Assembly (NCBI GenBank): GCA_049514575.1
Contig: JBEKUX010000010.1
Span: 1 to 64,000 of the forward strand
Length of the DNA stretch: 64,000 nucleotides
DNA from: BOG-1184 sp049514575
GTDB taxonomy: Bacteria; Fibrobacterota; Chitinivibrionia; Chitinivibrionales; Chitinispirillaceae
Reading direction: 5' to 3'
Shown here piece by piece: positions 60,626 through 64,000 of the stretch. Positions within the stretch are counted from its first letter, which is position 1, and the number at the start of each line of letters is the position of its first letter. Both the position numbers and the translations under genes were made by a program. The notes under the pieces were generated by a model, which had not been told where the DNA came from, made no database searches, and was given only the letters and a program-made list of their open reading frames with translations.

Positions 60626-61351
60626 CTATCCAGATGTACTATTATTTGGATTATTTGGATTTTCTAAACTGACCGCCGGTTCCTTATAATCCTCAAACTC
60701 CATTTTCTGCTCCCCCTCTTCTTCACCATGCGGCTGCAGCCTTTTGGTTTCCGCCACGTACTGGGCCGTGATGTCCGGCTTCGACTTCAGGTGGTCCATG
60801 ATGGCAGCGGTGTTCTGTTCGTTGAGAATGATCCTCGTCTGCTTTGTGAGCCGCGCCTTGTAGTTCCACGCCGCCATCACTTCCCCGGTCACCTCAAACG
60901 CGTCCTCGACGGAGACAAACCGGGTCTCGTCGGCGCGGAGCGCGTAGCAGTTCGGCTCGTCGATGCACGAATAATCGGAGCCGTAGCGGATGTGCAGTTT
61001 TTTCACCTCGGCCGTTTTAAATATCCGGAAATATCCGGTGATGACAATCCTGCCCTTATAGTCGGCCTTCGTCCCGTCATATTTCGTGACAAAAAGCAGA
61101 TACCGGTTTTTTGACTTTACGAATGCGTTTCTTATCCTGCTTTTCCCGCACCCGTACAGACCGTAGGTCCCGGTTTCGTAGTTCGGTTCGGGCAGGATGT
61201 CCGAAACCAGCTCCTCAGGCACTTCCCTGATCGGCAGTTCTGAAATCGGGTCGCTCGCGTAAAACACGACCATGCCGGTATTTGAGGAGCGGTAGTCCTG
61301 CCACGCCACGCTTTCGGGCAAAACTTTTAAAAGATCGTTGCTGTTCATCAT
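60626..61351 (-). CDS. Hypothetical protein, 241 aa
   Basis: Not recognised. ATG 61351 or 61348 follows AGGGAG. The protein is soluble, with a beta-rich middle (GMVVFYASDPI, NRYLLFVTKYDGTKADYKGRIVITGYFRIF) and a helical region (EDAFEVTGEVMAAWNYKARLTKQTRIIL). The C-terminus is low-complexity (ENPNNPNNSTSG) from a 9-bp tandem repeat. The arrangement of a short strand, GRIVITGYF and a later YALRADETRFVS is reminiscent of PUA/EVE-like folds, but this is only a suggestion. It stands alone between trpB2 and queA. Confidence 0.65.
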   Translation of the reverse strand: MMNSNDLLKVLPESVAWQDYRSSNTGMVVFYASDPISELPIREVPEELVSDILPEPNYETGTYGLYGCGKSRIRNAFVKSKNRYLLFVTKYDGTKADYKGRIVITGYFRIFKTAEVKKLHIRYGSDYSCIDEPNCYALRADETRFVSVEDAFEVTGEVMAAWNYKARLTKQTRIILNEQNTAAIMDHLKSKPDITAQYVAETKRLQPHGEEEGEQKMEFEDYKEPAVSLENPNNPNNSTSG

Positions 61352-61390
61352 AATCTCCCTGTATCGGATTGAAAAATGCCGGTTAAAAGA

Positions 61391-61420
61391 TAAGCCCGTA
61401 TTTTCTGAAATACGGGCTTA
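61391..61420. terminator. Perfect 13-bp hairpin upstream of the hypothetical gene
   Basis: TAAGCCCGTATTT/AAATACGGGCTTA with a four-base loop. No long T-run follows on either strand, so it may end queA transcription weakly or act as a structured leader for the gene at 61351. The same TACGGGCTTA arm occurs near 50482-50492. Confidence 0.4.
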
Positions 61421-61460
61421 CTGGTGCGTAAAATACTTCCCAACAATACCCGAATCAAGT

Positions 61461-61483
61461 AGGGGCGCGGTTACCGCGCCCCT
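61461..61483. repeat. Short palindrome AGGGGCGCGGT/ACCGCGCCCCT
   Basis: A perfect 11-bp inverted repeat followed by GTAAAAA, the same type as 8228-8248 (GGGGCG arms and a TAC/GTA edge). It is 8 bp past the queA stop and could stabilise the mRNA end. Confidence 0.6.
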
Positions 61484-61490
61484 GTAAAAA

Positions 61491-62534
61491 TCAGCATATG
61501 AACATCGCATCGCCATAGCTGAAAAACCGGTAGTTTTCCCGCACCGCTTCGGCATAAGCGGCCAGCACATGCTCGCGGGACGCAAACGCGCTCACCAGCA
61601 TGAGAAGCGTTGACCTGGGGAGATGAAAATTGGTGATGAGGCAGTCCACGATCCGGAACTCAAAGGGCGGAAGAATTTTCAGGTCGGTCCGGCCGCGCGA
61701 GGCCTGGAAACCGCCGGGCAGGCGTGCGCAGTGTTCAAGCACGCGGACCGTTGTGGTGCCGACCGCAATGATCCGTCCTCCGGACCGTCTGGTCCGCATG
61801 ACCGCTTCCGCCGTTTCGTGCGGAAGCTCATATTCCTCTTCGTGCATGACGTGCTCGCAGGGGTCGGAAACCTTGACAGGAAGAAACGTGCCGATACCGA
61901 CATGCAGGGTCAGAAACGCCTGCCCTGCGCCGCGCTTCCGTAGCGCGGCAAGAAGCCCGGGGGTAAAATGCAGGCCGGCGGTCGGGGCCGCAACCGCGCC
62001 GTCCTTCCGCGCATACACGGTCTGGTAATCCTCCCGGTCATCGCTGTTGTCCGGCCGCCGGATATACGGCGGCAGCGGCATCCGGCCGAAATACCCGATA
62101 ATCTCATCAATCGAACTGCTGCGCCCTCCCTCAATCAGGCGGACGACCCGCTCACCTTCCTGTGTAACGCGCTCGACCTTGAAAGTAGCGGCGCCTGGAT
62201 CCCCATCAACGTAAAAAACCGCGCCGGCCTTGAGCCGGCGGCCGGGTTTTGCCAGCGCTTTCCAGGTCAGAGGGTCAATGCGTCCGGTAAAAAGCAGTTC
62301 GGCTTTCCCTCCGCTCGCCTTGCGGCAGAAAAGGCGCGCCGGCAGCACCCGCGTGTCGTTAAAGACCAATAAATCATCGTGCCGCACCGCTTCAACGATA
62401 TCGGAAAACGTCGTATGCTCGACAGCGCCGGACCTTCTGTCAAGGACCATCAGCCGGCACGCGTCGCGCTGACGCAGCGGACGCTGTGCAATGAGCCGTT
62501 CAGGGAGATGATAGTCGAAATCCGCGGTATGCAT
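61491..62534 (-). CDS. queA: S-adenosylmethionine:tRNA ribosyltransferase-isomerase
   Basis: A 347-residue enzyme of the queuosine pathway, adding the epoxycyclopentanediol precursor from SAM to 7-deazaguanine in tRNA. FDYHLPERLIAQRPL, LLVFNDTRVLPARLF, GAVAAPTAGLHFTPGLL, LHVGIGTFLPVK and FHLPRSTLLMLV are the family landmarks. The start is set at ATG 62534 to match family length; the frame stays open to 62660 but overlaps the upstream gene. A SAM user alongside metK encoded elsewhere in the window. Confidence 0.95.
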   Translation of the reverse strand: MHTADFDYHLPERLIAQRPLRQRDACRLMVLDRRSGAVEHTTFSDIVEAVRHDDLLVFNDTRVLPARLFCRKASGGKAELLFTGRIDPLTWKALAKPGRRLKAGAVFYVDGDPGAATFKVERVTQEGERVVRLIEGGRSSSIDEIIGYFGRMPLPPYIRRPDNSDDREDYQTVYARKDGAVAAPTAGLHFTPGLLAALRKRGAGQAFLTLHVGIGTFLPVKVSDPCEHVMHEEEYELPHETAEAVMRTRRSGGRIIAVGTTTVRVLEHCARLPGGFQASRGRTDLKILPPFEFRIVDCLITNFHLPRSTLLMLVSAFASREHVLAAYAEAVRENYRFFSYGDAMFIC

Positions 62535-62619
62535 TGAAATGGTGTCCGCGTCAGCAGGGTACCTGCGGAGCCGGTGCGGAAGCATCAGGTATCGTTGCAG
62601 GAAAACCCTGCGTATCGTT

Positions 62620-62907
62620 TCATCGCGGAGAACTTCCCGGCAGAGAAAACATGCTTTCAAGATCGTGCCGCGAATAGACCCGGAAGGCTATGTGCGTCTC
62701 GGAATCGGTGATGCCCTCCACTTTCAGCATCCGGCCCGTGACGACTTCAGCAAGCGCGTCATTGTCCGCGACCCGGACCATTGCCGCCAGATCGTACCGC
62801 CCGGCAATGGAATACACCTCGGAAATGCCTTCCATGCCGGCCAGCTCGCCGACCACACGGTCAACCGCATCACGCTTTACCTTCAACAGAACGATTGCGT
62901 TAACCAC
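62620..62907 (-). CDS. Stand-alone Lrp/AsnC effector domain
   Basis: A 95-residue protein made only of the ligand-binding RAM domain of Lrp/AsnC regulators (NAIVLLKVKRDAVDRVV, YSIAGRYDLAAMVRVAD, ITDSETHIAF). There is no helix-turn-helix part. Such single-domain proteins form oligomers that bind amino acids and may modulate full-length relatives. Its start overlaps the lipoprotein stop by 8 bp, so the two are translated together. Confidence 0.9.
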   Translation of the reverse strand: MVNAIVLLKVKRDAVDRVVGELAGMEGISEVYSIAGRYDLAAMVRVADNDALAEVVTGRMLKVEGITDSETHIAFRVYSRHDLESMFSLPGSSPR

Positions 62908-63286
62908 CTTCGCCTCCCTGTTTCACCGGTTTCTGTTTCCACGGGAACTTGGTGACATCGAAATAGTAGATCCTTTTTTCGGCCGACGGCATGAGGGTGA
63001 TTTCGATGACATCAAAAATGTTTTTCTCTTCACGGTACATGGTCTGGCCGTCAACGCGCCATTCCTTGTCCTTTACCCCGTGGAGCCGGCTGAGATAACG
63101 GTACTCCGCTTCGACCCCCTCGCTCGCTTTTTCAACGCCGTGAATGACAATGGCGCTGTCATAGGATTCGCCGTTCCCGCCGGAGAATGTAATGACCTCC
63201 TTCGGCGTTTTTTTTGCAGCCGTCTGCTCCTGGCTTGCGCATCCGGCGGCTATCGCCAGCAATGACACCATCAGCCATCGTACCAT
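62900..63286 (-). CDS. Small lipoprotein
   Basis: A 128-residue protein starting at ATG 63286 behind GGGAG. Signal peptide and lipobox at LLAIAAGCASQEQTAAKK. The mature domain (VITFSGGNGESYDSAIVIHG, EYRYLSRLHGVKDKEW, EIEIT-like strand then KRIYYFDVTKFPWK) is alpha/beta and shows no catalytic signature. It precedes the Lrp/AsnC-like gene with an 8-bp overlap. Relatives may occur in the same phylum, but no family is recognised. Confidence 0.7.
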   Translation of the reverse strand: MVRWLMVSLLAIAAGCASQEQTAAKKTPKEVITFSGGNGESYDSAIVIHGVEKASEGVEAEYRYLSRLHGVKDKEWRVDGQTMYREEKNIFDVIEITLMPSAEKRIYYFDVTKFPWKQKPVKQGGEGG

Positions 63287-63464
63287 GGACACTCCCGGGA
63301 AAGCTATTACTTGTAAAATAGTTGCATCCAGGGAAAAAATGCAATCACCCGGTCCGGCACAGAAAAAATATTTTCCTTGCCGTGCGCATGTAGTATCTTA
63401 TTTATAATGGATGGATATCATGGTGATGTCCACCAGATTTCATTTTTCAGAAGAGGTTTGTTGT

Positions 63465-63668
63465 ATGCCTACAGGTGTTGTGAAGTGGTTCAACGAGGCC
63501 AAAGGGTACGGCTTTATTTCGCCGGACGACGGGTCTCGGGATGTCTTCGTTCATTTTTCTGCAATCCAGGCAAGCGGGTTCAGGAAACTGGAGGAAGGTC
63601 AGAAAGTGCAGTTCGAAGTGGTTGATGGTGCGAAAGGTCCTAACGCTCAAAATGTAGTACCTATATAA
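63465..63668 (+). CDS. Cold-shock-domain protein (CspA type)
   Basis: A 67-residue single cold-shock domain: VVKWFNEAKGYGFIS (RNP1) and VFVHFSAIQ (RNP2). It binds single-stranded nucleic acid and melts mRNA structure. ATG 63465 is chosen because the fold begins immediately; AGAGG lies 9 bases upstream. A long AT-rich leader (63300-63464) is typical of such genes. A strong terminator follows. Confidence 0.96.
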   Translation: MPTGVVKWFNEAKGYGFISPDDGSRDVFVHFSAIQASGFRKLEEGQKVQFEVVDGAKGPNAQNVVPI

Positions 63669-63690
63669 ACCTTCGATCATAGCACGCACA

Positions 63691-63722
63691 AAAGGCCTGC
63701 GATCACAATCGCAGGCCTTTTT
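63691..63722. terminator. Bidirectional terminator between csp gene and DUF4404 gene
   Basis: Perfect 13-bp stem AAAGGCCTGCGAT/ATCGCAGGCCTTT with a four-base loop and TT following; A-run on one side and T-run on the other suit both strands. Confidence 0.88.
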
Positions 63723-64000
63723 CATATCCCGATCTTCCACAGCGTCTGGCCGATCGCATTGATGATCCCCACGAGCCGCGGATGCGAAACTTCCAGCCGC
63801 CGCACCGACAGCGCCAGACCGTCGAGCGAGTGGCTGAGCAGTTCCTGGTCACGCTCCTTCCGGGTGGCTTCGTGCACCGAGGTCTCGGTAAATCCCGCAA
63901 TGCTCTGCGCGTCCTCCCGCCGGGTTTCAGCCAGGCCTGACACCTCTTTTTTCAGCTCACGGACAAGCGAAAGCAGTTCCTCTTTTTTCTCCGCGTTCAG
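63722..64000 (-). CDS. DUF4404 family protein, 5' end outside window
   Basis: The frame is open to the window edge; 92 residues are visible. The C-terminus LEVSHPRLVGIINAIGQTLWKIGI matches the DUF4404 end, a short helical protein of about 85-90 residues. The N-terminal part is charged and helical (KKEELLSLVRELKKEV). Function unknown. The stop codon lies at the edge of the shared terminator. Confidence 0.75.
   Translation of the reverse strand: MNAEKKEELLSLVRELKKEVSGLAETRREDAQSIAGFTETSVHEATRKERDQELLSHSLDGLALSVRRLEVSHPRLVGIINAIGQTLWKIGI

Noticed and set aside
60465..60689. 74-residue plus-strand ORF
   Set aside because: No ribosome-binding site, overlaps the end of the convergent gene at 60626, and contains part of a repeat.

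Overview
This window looks like a contig from a Gram-negative, probably anaerobic bacterium of the FCB group, most likely Fibrobacterota or a Chitinispirillia-like relative. LpxK implies lipid A, and there are several lipoproteins and a beta-barrel outer-membrane protein. A TIGR02147-family protein (31665-32501) belongs to a family described mainly from Fibrobacter. Very large secreted Ig/FN3/LamG proteins end in a type IX-like or FlgD-like tail (YPNP...DISGR...GVYIV). The taxonomic placement is inference. Core genes are GC-rich; the AT-rich patches are 1-1200, about 30.5-31.6 kb and about 33.5-34.4 kb.

Layout. 1-2.1 kb: an AT-rich accessory patch with a DpnII/MboI-like nuclease-domain protein, ending at tRNA-Asp and tRNA-Val genes. 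2-7 kb: small envelope proteins (inner-membrane, HAMP, lipoproteins, TPR) and aspS. 7.4-17.4 kb: HAD phosphatase, NfnA/NfnB-type flavoprotein pair, metK, larC enclosed by an 81-bp inverted repeat, rsgA, uppP and kup. 17.8-25.9 kb: one 2,681-residue secreted multidomain protein. 26.2-30.5 kb: a minus-strand operon gmk, FHA-FHA-ABC exporter, Ser/Thr kinase, yraN, which resembles the mycobacterial Rv1747/PknF pairing. 30.6-36.4 kb: lipoprotein, TIGR02147 regulator-like protein, FN3 protein and NHL-propeller lipoprotein. 36.4-41.6 kb: a minus-strand group with a 1,399-residue phage-tail-fibre/tailspike-like protein, two tiny ORFs (one a truncated beta-helix start) and a glycosyltransferase remnant beside a G10 tract. 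No other phage gene is present.

42-49 kb: rpmE, DUF1385, prfA and prmC, then lpxK, two SH3-domain envelope proteins (the second fused through a membrane segment to a receiver-like and a PATAN/DUF4388 domain) and ruvX. 49.4-56.6 kb: rsmI, outer-membrane barrel, nucleoside-symporter-like MFS, lipoprotein thioredoxin, a GT2-GtrA fusion, and a degenerate metallophosphoesterase fused to DsbA-like domains. 56.9-64 kb: Na/Pi transporter with PhoU tail, TrpB2, an unrecognised gene, queA, a stand-alone Lrp/AsnC effector domain, a small lipoprotein, a cold-shock protein and the end of a DUF4404 gene.

The intergenic DNA is unusually rich in repeats. A MITE-like family of about 218 bp with terminal GGCTAAAG...CTTTAGCC occurs in six places. 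A separate family of about 60-bp palindromes (AACTCACC...GGTGAGTT) is also present, in one case nested inside a MITE-like copy. No CRISPR array, rRNA or complete insertion sequence was seen.
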